A stretch of DNA of 64,000 bases from Icerya purchasi (Eukaryota > Arthropoda > Insecta > Hemiptera > Monophlebidae): the NCBI GenBank assembly GCA_039619475.1, contig CM077115.1, positions 296,671,756-296,735,755 of the forward strand, given 5' to 3'. A model generated the notes under the pieces. That model did not search any database. It was not told the origin of the DNA and was given only the letters and a program-made list of their open reading frames with translations. Shown one piece after another: positions 9,779 to 23,269 of this stretch. Every line of letters starts with the position of its first letter. The stretch's first letter is position 1. The position numbers and the translations under genes are program-made.

Positions 9779-12170
9779 AAAAATTAGAATTCCTCCCCAG
9801 CCATCTTCTTCTGTAGAAGAAAACTTAAAAACGCTCATCAACTCCATTCAAGAGGCAGCATTAACAACTATACCTAGAACCACACTCAAACCGAGTAAAA
9901 GGCGCATAGCACAGTGATGCCCTGAAATTAAAGCAGTCATTTCCGATAGAAAACGTGCTTTGAGAAAGTGTAAGAGAACCAAGACGCTTGTAAACTTGAA
10001 TCGAACGCAAAAAAAAAAAAAAAAGATCAAGGATCGCCTTCTAATTTGAATTAAAAAACCTAGAATCGAGGGCATCTTTCGTATCTTCAATTTCTAAAGA
10101 TACACCCCCTACTATTATGTTGAAGAAAATCAAAATACTGAATGGTACTGTAAATACTTCTGCAACTCCTACTCTACTGATGAATGGATTTCTAGTCGCA
10201 GATGAGTCAGCGGCGATGGCAAATGCTTTCGCAGTTCACCTTACTAATGTATCCTTATCTTCATCCCACTTCAAAAAAATTTTAGTTTCAAAAATTAAAG
10301 CAGAATCTCAGCCTATATCGTTTTCCTCTCATTATTCTCAACCCATTTACGATCTCCGAATTAAATTATCAGCTTAATAATAATATAAACAATAGTGCAC
10401 TAGGATCCGATTCAATTCATCCATTCGTGATAAAATATTTACCTGCTTCTCCTAAAACATTTCTCCTCTTTATTTACAATCAGAATTGGTCTTATGGTAT
10501 CATCCGTAATTGCTGTAAATCAGTCGTAATAATCCCAGTCCTAAAAACGAAAAAAAAAAAAACTTTTTCCTACTCCAAAACTGTCGACCGATTTCCTTAA
10601 TCAGATTCCAAAATTAATGTAGAAAATAGTTTATAGACGGCATTACTTTTTCCTCGAATCAACCAGAATCCTTTCCTCAATACAGGCCGGCGGCCGGAAA
10701 TCAAAATTAGCAATCACCCATCTTTTTGACCTACAAAGACAGGTTTTGGAAGCCCAAAGTACAACGTAAAATCGTTGCTCAGTCTTTTTCGACATTAAAA
10801 AAGTGTTCAACCGCGTATGGCAATACGGAGTGCTTTTAAAGCTGAACAGCGCTGGAATAAGCGGAAACATGGACAATTATATCATGAATTACCTAATGAA
10901 CAGAACGATTAAGGTAAAAATCGGATCACCGATCTCTTCGGCGTTAACTATAGATAATGATATCCCGCAAGGATCGGCTTTGAGTGTAACATTATTCACT
11001 CTTTACACGAATGACATTGTGGACTGCATACGGCCGCCTATTGTAGCCTGTCTATTCATAGATGAGATCTAAACATATACTTTTCCTCTAATTTTCCATC
11101 CAATGCTCAATCCGTCCTACAATCTACAATAAACAGATTTTATACATGGGCTGATAAAAATGGTCCGAAGTTTTTCACAAAAAAGTCTCTCTGCGTTAAA
11201 TTTCACTTCCTCAATACTTCCCCACTCCCTTTCTGTCCATCCGTTAAATTCTTGGGTCTTATTTTTGATTCCAAATTGTTTTAGGTCCCGCACATATCCA
11301 ACCTCAAAATTTCATGTCTAAAATTCCTTTCTATATTAAAATGTCTGTTCAATCGGAAATACCATACATCCTAAATTATTATTCGCAATTTATAAGGCGT
11401 TAATCCTCAACAAGCTATTATGCAGATGCCAAGCTTATTCTTCAGACAACAGATCGCTTCTGAAATCCTTAAACCCTATCCACCACTGAATCCCTAATAC
11501 CTAGAGAAGCATCTTCTCAAAACGCCCTTGTGATTACGGACTCGTTGGTGACAATCAAGTTCCTCCTCACTTCTTCCAACAAAAGTGTTCTGTGTGCAAA
11601 GATAAATTACACAATAAGACAGCTTTCAGAATTAGGCTGTGAGGTGGTGTTCTTGTAGGTTCCTCCTGCATATGCTGGGATGCTGGAGAATGAGTGGACA
11701 GATTTGGTTGCTAGAGCAATGCTGTCCATCCCCATGAACATAAATGTGTTGACCCTTCGAGTACTATAATCAAATTCTTGCATATATATTATTCGAACAA
11801 GTGGAGACAGCTTTGGCTGTGACAGACAGCGTTGTCAAAGGCCAACAAACCAAACACATAGCCGTGGTGGCGGCTCTTCGAAATGACACGCGGGGAATTT
11901 TCAATTCTGTTGCAGCCCGTTCCAGCAGAAGTCAATCATATACTTGGACATTGCTCACGTATGAACATGTCTAACTTATCTAACAACCCCGTTGAAGCAA
12001 TGTTATTCAATGGCCCTGTCCAACTACAACGAACGCTCAAATTCATTAAAGCAAACAAACTAGGCAAACTCATATAAACCAGATGGTACATCTGCCGTGA
12101 TAGCCTTGCAGTTACAGACGACATATCGACTTGTAATACAATGAATGAAATAAAAAAAATAAATAAAAAA
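9770..12170 (+). mobile_element. Family B non-LTR retrotransposon (RNase H-bearing, I/Jockey superfamily), degenerate
   Basis: A 5'-truncated element of about 2.4 kb read in several frames. In order: a pre-RT region (SVEENLKTLINSIQEAALT), the RT palm (FNRVWQYGVLLKLNSAGIS near 10806, then IPQGSALSVTLFTLYTNDI), a decayed catalytic box (LFIDE where Y-x-D-D is expected), the thumb (KFLGLIFDSKL), an RNase H fragment (ALVITDSLV near 11525, then GMLENEWTDLVARAM), and a C-terminal H-I-L-G-H-C zinc-motif remnant near 11935. It ends in an A-rich tail (12148-12170). The endonuclease is missing and there are many stops. It is homologous to the insert at 46.3-48.2 kb (shared I-P-Q-G-S-A-L-S-V-T-L-F and C-I-R-P-P). 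Confidence 0.85.
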
Positions 12171-12604
12171 CCCATATTCCCTAGTTACAAACACCGATAA
12201 GCCACGTGCAATCGGTAACCGCTTGTTAACTGAACGACGCAGCATTGTTTTTATTTTCAAACAGAACTTACTAGTATAACATAGCAGCAATAACATTTAA
12301 CAAACAACTAAAATTTATAAGAAAAATACTTATCATTCCGGAAACGTTTGCACGGATAGACAATGTGAATGTGTCGGAGGTCTAAAGCAAACTGAAGACA
12401 GTTTTTTGAAACTAGCGGTATTTATTTAAAAAACAACAATTAATGAAAAATAAAAACTAAACAGAAGAATCGGGCGTAAAGGAAATTACATTTGGTGAAA
12501 TAAAAAATATAAATTCTGAATCCTTGTTTTTTAAAAATACTCGTATTATTTAATGAAAAACAAAGATTTAGTTTAAAAATATCGTTTGTGTTCTAATTTT
12601 TTTA

Positions 12605-13250
12605 TTTTTTGAGGGGGTGGCTCATCAACCGGAGAAATTACTCACTGGCATTATGTTATAATGTTAGAGAGATTTAATAAAATTAAAATTAAATATTTCT
12701 GGAGATAAAAAGAATAAAACAATATAGGAATGATAGGCAGGGGTAGAAATGAAAAAATAAAAGATGCGTTATAAGGCGTAGGAAAACCAAGATTCAGGAG
12801 TTCTAAATAAAAGTACAATAAACAAGAACACTGGCAGATATGATTTGTGTCGCAAAGTAAATTAGGATCATTAGGATCATTAGGATGGAATGAACAAACG
12901 GGTAAAAAGAACACGGAGAAAGGAAAAAAAGATGCTGGAAGCAATCTGCGATCGAAGCAAAGTCGAAGAGATGCGAAAACGAGGAAAAGTTACCAAGTAT
13001 GAGATGGAAGGACAGATTGAATAGTACGATAAAAAAGCTCGGGGTTAGAAAATGAGAGAGGAAGATAAGAACGTTTCTTGAATAGTTACTTTCATAAATA
13101 TAGTGCGATAAAGAAAGATAGCGAATAATTACACCGTCGGGAGGGGAAACTCGAGAGAGAGAGAAGGACTTCAAAAAGTTATTAATGGAAACACAGTGTA
13201 CCTCTTGTCTTATCTTTATACAAAGATCCATCTGTGTAAGAGACATCGTG
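12605..13250 (-). mobile_element. Family A non-LTR element, 3' region
   Basis: The minus strand encodes a broken family A C terminus: FFPFSVFFLPVCSFHP, then LLCDTNHICQ, then LGFPTPYNASFIFSF. The C-D-x-N-H zinc-motif start and the P-T-P-Y-N-A-S block are both visible. It is 5'-truncated and ends in a short G-rich 3'UTR near 12610. Confidence 0.7.
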
Positions 13251-13259
13251 ATATCTTTA

Positions 13260-16200
13260 AGACGTTTGTTCGTTGTTTGGCGATTTCAATTTTCTTTTTA
13301 AATTTTCCCAAGTAGTCAAATTACATGTAATTTAAACACAACCAGTAGCCGTAGGTCGGAATAATTCTACAGACGACGTTTTCCTGGCCAGTGTTGATAT
13401 TGGTCGACTGCAGAATGCTACCGAATCTGGATTCTACATTGTCGTTATATGATATGTTTAATAAATGTAATTTAAAATTCAGGTGAACAGGATTTTCCAC
13501 TACATTGTAATTTGAAATTAAAAGTTTTCGGCCAACATCAAATGATAGATTCCCTATAGATACTGTACAGCTTTACGCATAGATTTGTAGGGAATGCTCC
13601 CGCTACAATGTTGACAGAAATAATTATACAAATCGCTCCGAAAAGTGTCATTTAGAGTTTCTCAGGAACAGCGAAGGCCAACAATATATGTAAGCGATAC
13701 AAAAGATAGAATAAGAAAATTGTATAATGATGACTTTTTAAAATCTGTGGGAGAGCCATCATTAATCACATCTACTAAAACATCACGATTTACTTCACTT
13801 TTCTTCACCGAATTAGCGTCATGACTGACTTCTAGATTATGCTGTTTCTTTTATTCCTTGTACTCAGTACGGTTTGCTCCTTGTTCCCCTCTTTGATCTA
13901 AATTTTCTTTAATCATCGTTTTCTAAATAGACATTGCTTTCTTTGAAAAAATTCCTCCGATTTGTTTCAAGCCTCCATTGCATTCACATTTCTTTTGGCT
14001 GATGATCAAATAATCCCGTAGAAATTGTTCCTAGGCTAAATATTTTTTATGTATTTTAACCGTTTATTAGTTAGAAAAATAATGTTATTAATTTTTTAAC
14101 AAACAAAATCTAGAAAAATTTTACACTATAGAATTACCGTCGATTTTATTTTATTGGCGCGCTTTTTTTAATCAAATCTGTTTAGAATTTCAATTTCATC
14201 GTTATTCATTAAAAATATTGTAACAGAAAAAGTTCGCTGCTACGGTGCTAGAGCTAGAATGGAATTGCTACATTATTTAGTGCAGTTTGTGATAAGACAC
14301 GTTCGCACAGCTCTTTTGTCTTTTTTTTTGCTCGTTATTTTATGATTTTTTTATGATTAGTCGTTTTGACTAATTCTTGTTTCGGTTATCATTTGTTCAT
14401 TTCGAGTATTTTCTAAAATTTAAAAATTTAAATAAGATCATCCGGAGTAATAACATTAAAAATATTTATAAAAGATCGCTAAAAAACACAAAAATTTTTC
14501 TATTTATCGACGTAAATTTGTTGTTATTATAAAATTAGGAAATACAATTTTATGCTCATTCAACTGAAACGGTAATATTAAAAATTTCACTTAGAATCGA
14601 ACCAACATACCTATCGTAGGGCAGAGCCATATCTGGGTGGTGGTCAGGGTACAAACCCCCCCGAAATGTCTGCGAAATAATAACCGCTTGAATTAAATGG
14701 ACTGGAAATTCAGAATAAATCTATTTCTTTGCAATTTTGACAAAAGAAAAGAAAATTTAAATTTTTATGAATTCTATAGAAACAACGACTATTTTTATTT
14801 GTTTTTATTGTAGTGTTCAAATATTGCATATACAACGATTGACTACAAGGCTTTTAGTGTACCATTAATAAATAAACATATTTCATGATAACACATACCC
14901 ACGCACATGTATATATATATTGTATTTATAAAAATATTTCCGTTACCCTTCCCGAAATTTTGGTCTAGATACGACTTTGATTATAGGAACTATTTATTTA
15001 CTATAAATTGTTCGACAACGTATTAGCAATATTTTTAAAAAACAGGAAATATGCAATCGTGTCAAATTTCTACCGACTATATTTTAATAGTGATGGAAAT
15101 TCATCGCGTATTCATTACTAAAGCCGTATATGCTTCCCGGTTTTATATAATTTCTTTCTGCTTCTAAAACAGGTATTTTCCAAATGCGACGACGCATAAT
15201 ATTTCACGGTATCGAAGTCGAGAGTTGAGCCAACTTGGTTCCTCCATAACTACAACCTTAAAACTTAATATTTGCAGTGTGTTGTTTGTTCTGCAGTATT
15301 GTGATTATCGGAGTATTAAAAATTAGCGCTTTAATAGCAAGTAATAGAGTCGAGATTTTAGTACGCTGATCTAAAAGAAGATGGAATTCGTAGAACGTGT
15401 TACAAAAATTATAAAAGTATGATTAGAAATCTCGAGTATAAAATTTATTCGGAATCTAACCGCATATGTGTTATACAAAGCAAACATTGCAATTACCGAG
15501 CATCCAAAAAGGGAAAAAGTCGTAAAAGTAAATGATTATTTCATTGTACCAATCCATTCTAATTGATCTTTATAAATTATGCGCCATAAAATATGCAGCT
15601 TTCTTTAATATTTTATGACGAAAACTTTTGTAATTTTAAACATAAAACATTTAATAAATCAATTGCTTCCGATGTTCTGCCAACTGCATTAGGTCACTAT
15701 ATTATAGTGAGAAGAATTTCGTAAGATAAAAACGCCACAGAAGTTTGCGGTTTTCAACGGGTGAAGCGATATAATAAAACATACCTCGCATATCTCGATT
15801 ATCCGGTCATTAAACTTATAATACGAGTTCTATCAAGTTTTTTGCGGCAGCAGTTTAACATAAAATGTAAAAAATGGAATTATTAATTCTTTGTAAAAAG
15901 GGGAAATGTAAAAGCATGCAGAAGCCGAATTTTACGCAAAAATGCAAAAAATTAGAAACGCACTCTATTATAATCTTTCATATACAAGTTATAACACAAC
16001 GTAAATGATCCATGCAAAAGTAAAACAATTAAAATAAAAACAAAGTACACGAAACAGCGACGATTCTCCCGATGTTATAACAAACAAAAGGATCCAATAC
16101 TGCTATGATAACTTATTCGTAATTTATTAATGAATAATTCCGTATAATTACCTGGTTTTAAAATGTCGAATTATTTAAAAAATTTCTATTGAAAAAAGAA

Positions 16201-16710
16201 AAAGAGTTCGTTGTATTTGCAAATTTAAAACAGCTCTCCTATTTCGAGATGCTAACAAATGTGTCATTTGTGTAACCAAAATAAACGAATGAAATTTTTG
16301 AGTAATCTTTATGTTTCACTTCACAGCGGAATTCTTAACTTCAGTTTAATTATCCGAATTTATTGCTATTAATCGGTTTATATTAAAAACAACGTTTCCT
16401 AACTTTGCGAAGTTTATAAAAAATGATGAAATAAAGTGGCAAAAAAAAAAAAAATGAAAAAAACATGTCAGGTAGGCTGCTATATCACTGCTAAGAGCAC
16501 AAGTCCCATGCGCACAAGGTATCAAGGAATATTAAAGTGTTATGCTCAATGGATCTGAGGAGAATATCAGGCAGTTTCTTTCGGATCCAGCTTTCCGAGG
16601 TTTCTTTAGCCCCCCGAGTTCAGTTTCAGACACTGGGCAGACCTTAAAGGGACGACAGTTGATTCTTTTGGAACGATATGAAATCTCTGACTTACGGTTT
16701 TGGTGACTTC
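13260..16710. other. Intronic sequence without recognised genes or elements
   Basis: AT-rich and non-coding. I see nothing beyond short homopolymers and a C-run (14658-14664) in sequence resembling the G/C-rich termini of insect MITEs (around 14620-14680). Confidence 0.4.
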
Positions 16711-16714
16711 TCAA

Positions 16715-16869
16715 CCACTACCGTAGCGTAGCTGGTTGAAAAATGGTATTTCATTTAGGGGAGAACGTGTTTCGAATCCCACGGCTGCGCATTGAGAATA
16801 TAGATACATTCCTCTGGCGTTCCGTTAATTCCCATGGTTGGCGGGTCCAAAAATAAAACAAAAAAAAAC
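16715..16869 (+). mobile_element. tRNA-derived SINE-like copy
   Basis: The head resembles a tRNA gene: an A-box-like TAGCGTAGCTGG near 16723 and a B-box-like GTTTCGAATCCC near 16771. A body follows (CTCTGGCGTTCCGTTAATTC, then CCATGG) and an A-rich tail (16853-16868). The same body is recognisable at 27868-27912. Confidence 0.6.
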
Positions 16870-18047
16870 TATCGTCGAGTACAAAAGTACTATTTTTTTT
16901 TAGTAACGATAAAATATTATCTTCGGAATCAACGACGCCTATTCATCTCCGTTTATTTTTAAGCGCAGCTCTTTTTAATCCTGTTCGATATTAATTTCTA
17001 CCATGTTACAAGATTAAGATGGGGAATCATCCAGTTTCTGTAGCTTTATCTGAAAAATATTTGCCTTACCGGAAAAATAATCAGTAGGTATCCTCGACGT
17101 TATTCAACACTGAAAGATCCAAAGAAATACTATTTCTGTGGGATTTTACGATGCAGAGGAAACAGCGTATTGAACTCTTATGTAGTATCGATCTGTGCCA
17201 CATAACAAATTCGTAAAATCTTACTTTATTTTGACTGAAAAACGAAAGAGGCTCCGTGGATAAAAGAACCATTCCTAAAGCGGAGCTACCGGCGGGACTG
17301 CTATTATCAGATTCGGTGCGTTACGTACGAATCGAATTAAGCATAAGTCCAACCGTGGTTTACGCATAATTTAGTGGCTCGACTGTTCTGTATTAAACCG
17401 GTTATCTAAAGCACCGGTAATCAGTGGAATCCGTTTGTCCGTAACAGAGTCGCTGAAATTGTGACACTACCGTTTCACCATCGGAAAGATGTAAATGCAA
17501 TATTGAGAATTGGACGACCAGCGAACCGGAGGTTTCTACGGAGACCTCAGCGATTGCAACTGTCAGATCGCTCTAAGCAAAACTTGCGGAATGTGAAGAA
17601 AAATATAAGAATAAAAATCTGCTTCACGATGACTAATTCAGGGTAATGCTATATTATCATCGCCCTTTTAATAAAACGTTATTCATCCACTATAGCCGAT
17701 TGTTGATCATCTTTAATCGCCAAGTTCGTGAAGATCCATTCGAGATACCAACCAATGGATAAAATAATCGATTTACCGCAACATACCTGTGATTTTCATT
17801 GTATTGCACAGTTCGAACGAACACTTCCTCGGGGAAATTCTGTTTTTGAAAATCTTACACACAAAACCGGGTTTAACATTGTAAACAAAAGCGGAAGAGG
17901 TTTATATGATTGGAATTTACACTTGGAATATTTGATTTAGATAGTTGTGTGTGTTTTGTTTAGCGAAAGGAAATATAGGGCGAAGGAGGTCAGATTTTAA
18001 AGTTTACGCGTCACTTACTATTAATATCCTTAACACGTACAAAGTCA

Positions 18048-18160
18048 GCTACCATAGTGTAATTGGTTAGCAAGCATCGTTTCGTCCGAATAGAGCAGGT
18101 TCGAGTGCAGCTATTGTACACTAAAAAATCTAAAAACTTACAGCGGTTAAAATACACATC
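18048..18160 (+). mobile_element. tRNA-derived SINE-like copy
   Basis: A-box-like TAGTGTAATTGGTTAGC near 18055 and B-box-like GGTTCGAGTGC near 18108. The sequence after the head (CACTAAAAAATCTAAAAAC) resembles that of the copy at 27.8 kb. No intact acceptor stem, so it is not a functional tRNA gene. Confidence 0.5.
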
Positions 18161-18169
18161 TAATTAATA

Positions 18170-19650
18170 ACTATATCAATTTTGATACATAAATTTCGAA
18201 AAAAATTTCAGCTAAAGATTTAAGAAAAAAAGGAAAAAAACGATAAGAAAGAAAGTTGAACCGCAGGTAAAATCAGTTGAACGTAAAATATAATATTATC
18301 GACCGCAAAAAATTTAGAGCAATCTACGTGAAAGTAACGTTAGCACAGTATATTATTCGCAGCAGTTAATTTGTTAATTTGTGAAAGAAAATTCGTCATT
18401 TAAAAAATGCGAAAAATTCCAATTCAAACGATTTCTACAAAATAATTACGATATAAACATGGCTAATAAATCGATATATAACGTACGGACTGATTGAAAT
18501 AGTGCTGCCAGCGTATCAAAGAGAAGAGCATTAAAAGCTAACCTTCCTTCTTTACTACGGGAAAACTGGTGCTCTGTCAGAAAAATATGTATCAATAATA
18601 ACGATAAAAAAAAAGTATTAACACATTATTCCATATATTAAATATCACATCTTTAGCTAATAAGAATAACGAATAATTACTAAGAATAAATAACACTAAG
18701 TGATTGAGGCAAATAAACTTCCATAGTAGTCGATATTATGGTCGCTTGATTGAACAGACGTCAGCCCTCTTGCTGCGTCTCTTTGACAAATAACACTATA
18801 CAACGACACGGCTAAAACGTCTACAACGACCTGCTCCGGAGAACTACTTAAAAATAATGCGTACTATATACATATATGATATGTAACTTTTTAGGCTTAT
18901 AGTCTCAATGTCATTATCTATGATCATAAGAATAATTCATAGTATGTAACACTGATTATTATTTTAAACAATGTTATAATTGAATAAAAAAAAACAAAAG
19001 AATAAATAACGAATATGTTAAAAAGAAACATTTAATTGAATAGTAGACGGACTTTTTTTCATGAGAATATCTCATCTTCAGCACTGGGAATGACAAAATT
19101 TGAATTAGCAAAGATATAAATATAAAATGCATATTTTCAAAATATGTGAAAGAGGCGCCTAATTTCTATATCTTTAATCTAGCGAAAAAACCAATATTAG
19201 TAATTGAATCTGGAATAAACCTAAATCACAGTAATTCAGATATAAAAAAAATATTAATGACAGGTAGAAATTTATTTCTTCTGTTATTTCTTTCTTTATC
19301 CATCCTGTGATCGCTCATCTCATAATAGTTTACCATTTTCCGCTTTCTGCGTTTATACTTTTTCATTTAACATCTCTTTTCTATCTACCTTTATTTTGAA
19401 ATATTAAATTTAAATACCTCATTATTTTATTGCTTTCTTAAATGTTCGTTCGAGTTTGCTTGTGTTACGAGTATAATTAAATTTTTCTTAAATATCTAGA
19501 ACGTTACACTAAAATAGTTCGTACATCAGCTCGTTATAAATGGTTAGCCGTTTATCTAAGCGATGGCGTCGGCCTTTGTTTAGACGACATAAGCCTTTTG
19601 GTCGGCGACAAAGAGTTGTAAATTTCGCGTGTATCGGATGTTAACGACAA
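18170..19650. other. Intronic sequence without recognised features
   Basis: AT-rich, non-coding. I see no repeat or coding signature here. Confidence 0.4.
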
Positions 19651-19977
19651 CAATTATCAGTGGTGGATTAAGGATTTACCAGGCCCGGGACTAATCTTAA
19701 ATGAGGGACCTCCCTTCGAAGAAAAAATGGTGAAAAAATTCATTATCGTACATGTGCAAACAAGTAAAAAGAAAAAAAAGTTTACTGCGTACGCATGAAT
19801 GTCTAATAAAATTAAAATTATACTCTCCTTAAAAAATCAATTTTCTTACCCTAAGAAATTAAATACCAACATAAATTGAATTTTAAAATAAAGGAATTTT
19901 ATACATATATACATACGTTAAATATTTGTAATTTTTTATTAATAAAATTATCTTTTTCTACAAAAAAATATTTATAT

Positions 19978-20311
19978 ATATAAACTCGGCCATTTTGGCC
20001 TCACAAAGGGCTGTGCCCCTTGACCCCTCTTGCTTTCATTTCTGTATCTTTCTCTTCTATTCTTTGTATAAAATGATCAAAATTTACAACGTAATTCTTA
20101 CTGGCATCAACTCAAAAAAAAAAAAAATAACATAATCACAAAAATCCTATCCTAACATTTAACTTTCATTATATAAAATTAAGACATTTTTCCGTTACAT
20201 AAAATTGTGACATTTTTTAAATAGCAATAACAAAAATCTTATAAAATATAACAAACATTACATAATTTTTTCTAATGGGAGGTAGCCTAAGAATTACGTA
20301 GTAATTAATAC

Positions 20312-20320
<9 letters not shown>
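19978..20320 (-). mobile_element. MITE-like repeat with 17-bp inverted repeats (copy 1 of 3)
   Basis: Contains TTACAACGTAATTCTTA near 20086 and its near-complement near 20290, about 200 bp apart. Outside one inverted repeat is a conserved flank running through CTTTGTATAAAATGATC to a GC hairpin (AAGGGCTGTGCCCCTT, near 20006) and GGCCATTTTGGCC. TA-rich simple sequence borders both sides. The same composite occurs at 28.3 and 56.8 kb in the opposite orientation. No coding capacity. Confidence 0.8.
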
Positions 20321-20345
<25 letters not shown>

Positions 20346-20744
20346 TAAATATTGTGGGTAGCAAAAAAATAATCGTTTTTTTAATAAAAATAATATTTTT
20401 ATAATGCATTATCTACGGTGCCTGTATTGGTATTGTCGCTACAGCAATTTTCAAGCCAATTTCGATATACTCATGCGATGTTTTTGATCATATTCTCTTC
20501 TTTATATAAATTAAACATGCATGTTAAAATTCCATAATTGTTTATGTGATCAGAAAAAAGTTAACGAAACACGGTTTATAATTATTATTACTATTATTAT
20601 TATTAGCCTTTATAACAAATTTATGGTGCGAGTACTTAACGATTACTCATTTATACTCTCATGCACACCCGCTAAGTATGACATCGTACATTTCCTTAAA
20701 AATTACTTTAAACAGTTATATTAACTAAAACTAAACTAAAAACT

Positions 20745-21800
20745 AAAAGCCCATATCCTGGGCAAAGGCCTCCCTCAACCGTGCCCATTCCCTGCGCTCC
20801 TGAGCAATTCTCTCATACTGTCTGTTATGTAGAAATTTTCTTATTTCGTCTTTCCATTTCAAAATTTGTCTGCCTCTCCTTCTTTTATCTTTAATATACC
20901 AATTTTTTATCCTATATGTCCACCTATTATCCGTTATACTCTCAACATGTCCAGCCTAATCCCACTTTTTCCTTCTACATTCGTTAACTAAATTTATTAC
21001 ATTTTTTAATTTTCCTTTGATAAATATGTTTCTAATCCTATCTATATGTTTAATGTTTAAAATTTATCTAAATATTCTATTTTGAGTACTCTCAATTTTG
21101 TTCTCTTCCTTTTTTGCTATAGCCCACGTTTGAGAACCGTATGCCAATTCTGGAACAACGCAGCTATTAAATATGTCACTTTTGGCTTTAATCTCAAGCG
21201 GACCCTTAAATATATTGTTTAAAGACCAATACTTTCCTCAAGCTATTGCTATCATCCTATGTACCTCTCCTTTGGTCATATTTCCAAGTTCTATTTTTTG
21301 GCCTAGATATATTATTTCGCCTGCATATTCCGCCCTTTGTCTACCTATTTCAATTTTTATTTTTTCATTTATATTCGTAATAATTTTTGTTTTATCCATA
21401 TTTATGCTCAGGCCTACTTCCTTACCAGCTTTATTCAATTATCATATCTTTTAACTCCAATAGATTTCCCCCCATAAGTATTACATCATCTGCAAACCGT
21501 AGATTATTTAGAAATTCCACGTTAATTCTGATACCTTTTTTTTCCCAATTTAACTTTCTGAATACCTCTTCGAGAGCACATATAAATAATAATGGCGATA
21601 AAGGGCGCCCCTGCTTTACCCCTTTCCTTATGTAAAAGTATTCTCCTGTTCTTTCTGTGAGTATTCGCGCTTCAACATCTGTGCACGTATCTATTATTAT
21701 CTTTCGATATACTAATGGAACTCCCTGATTTTTAAGTGCATTTAATATAAATGTGAATGAAACACAGTATGATTTATTAAATTTTTCGAAATACAAATAT
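20745..21800 (-). mobile_element. RTE-clade non-LTR retrotransposon, 3' half
   Basis: The minus strand encodes the C-terminal half of a reverse transcriptase: SFTFILNALKNQGVPLVYRK, then KGVKQGRPLSPLLF, the catalytic FADD (LRFADDVILMGG near 21500), then VGLSINMDKTKI, then VVPELAYGSQTWA, then KRRRGRQILKWKDEIRKFL, and a C terminus ending AFAQDMGF. These are RTE/BovB-type features. It carries one frameshift near 21435 and a stop near 21238, where related proteins have Trp, so it is only lightly damaged. The 3' end is a simple TTTAG-type repeat (20722-20750), as is common for RTE elements. It is 5'-truncated at the palindromic repeat starting near 21834. Confidence 0.85.
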
Positions 21801-21833
21801 GTTTATAAAATCGTCAATCAATTAAAACTCGCT

Positions 21834-22690
21834 TTTTAACCGATTTCAAAAAAGGAGGAGGTATTCAATTCGACTGTATTTTTTTTTTTTTTTTTTATGT
21901 GTGTTACTACAGAAATTTCCTCTAGGTGAATCGATTTCGATGGTTCTTCTTTTATTTGAAAGGCGGTATTTCTCATGCGGTCCCATTTAAATTTGATCAA
22001 GATGTGACCAATAGTTTTTGAGATATCCTTAATAATGCGGGAGATTGAAGCTTTGGAAAGTTGAAGTATTTTTGGATGCTTTTCATTCATGATTGTTTTC
22101 ACTGTCCGGTTAGATTTATTGACTTAAAATACTATAAATTTGCCAAATTACCATGGAAATGTAGCGTTTGATGTTTTTACCGTGGAAATATCTGTTCTTA
22201 TTAAAATGTTTTAATTTAATTGAATAAAAATACACTAAAAAGTAAAAAATAAAATGCTTTTTTACAAAAAATAAATACCGAATTCAAGGTTTATTATAAA
22301 AATTTAAAAATGCACTAAAAAGTAAAAAATAATTACTCCCGATAAAAAATATATATCAGAGTGATATAACTTAAGGTGATATCGTAATTCTTATACAACA
22401 TTTATACCTTAATTAGAGTTGGCATCAAATTCGTATTAAAAGAATAATTAAACACTGCATTAAATATTCATTAAATTGTTCCTAGATATAGTAACATGAA
22501 TTTAATGCCAACTCTAATTAAGGTTTTAATGTTGTATAAGAATTACAATATCACCACTTAAGTGTTATATCACTCTGATATATATATTTTATCGGGAGTA
22601 ATTATTTTTTACTTTTTAGTGCATTTTTAAATTTGTATAATAAACCTTGAAGTCGGTATTTATTTTTTATAAAAACGCATTTTATATTTT
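21834..22690 (-). mobile_element. Dispersed palindromic repeat, copy 1 (AACCGACTTC-type end)
   Basis: About 850 bp, matching 58790-59648 in the opposite orientation. One end carries TAACCGATTTCAAAAAAGGA followed by GGAGGT, an end type I recall as widespread in insect genomes. The adjoining stretch can be read as ...MRNTAFQIKEEPSKSIHLEE in both copies. The far half is a palindrome with arms 22251-22440 and 22497-22685 around a 56-bp spacer. No complete transposase or RT is present. Confidence 0.8.
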
Positions 22691-23145
22691 AAATGATTTT
22701 TATACAGTTCAAAACAGAACTTATTAACTTCCAATATAAGTAAAAAATAAACTATTGTTAAAATTAAGGATATTTCAGATCGTAATTACTTTATTGGATG
22801 CATATCAATATTTCAATCGGAAATTGTTATTAATCGATTTGTTAAATGTTTATTCATTATTCGGTATTTAATATGCACGTGAAAGGACTCATTCATTTTT
22901 TTTTAAAACAATTAAATATCTCACAGAAAATTTCTACAAATATTCATTTTATGTAGCATTTGGTTTATTGGGAAAAAAAGAGAAAGTTTTATAGAGAAAA
23001 AATATATACATAATTGCATTAATGAACACTCATATATTGTTGTTTTATGTATAAAAATTAACTGAATTCTTTTTAGGGTAAAAAACGCAAATTCAAAACC
23101 TTGAATTTTTACAGTATAGAGTATTTTTGAAAAAGAAACTTCAGT
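22690..23145. other. AT-rich sequence without recognised features
   Basis: Lies between the palindromic repeat and the G/C-rich terminus near 23160. I see nothing coding in it. Confidence 0.35.
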
Positions 23146-23269
23146 TTTGCACGCGATAGGGCCCGGGGCTATAGCCCTCCTCAGATCCGGTCCTGGCTAT
23201 TATGTGTGTTTTTATTGCTTAAATACACGGGGTACATCATGTTTGTGGCAAGTGTGTAATCATACATTT

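Noticed and set aside
17461..17646. Transposase-like basic peptide
   Set aside because: Arg-rich, but without a DD-E/D motif or inverted termini nearby. I cannot support it.
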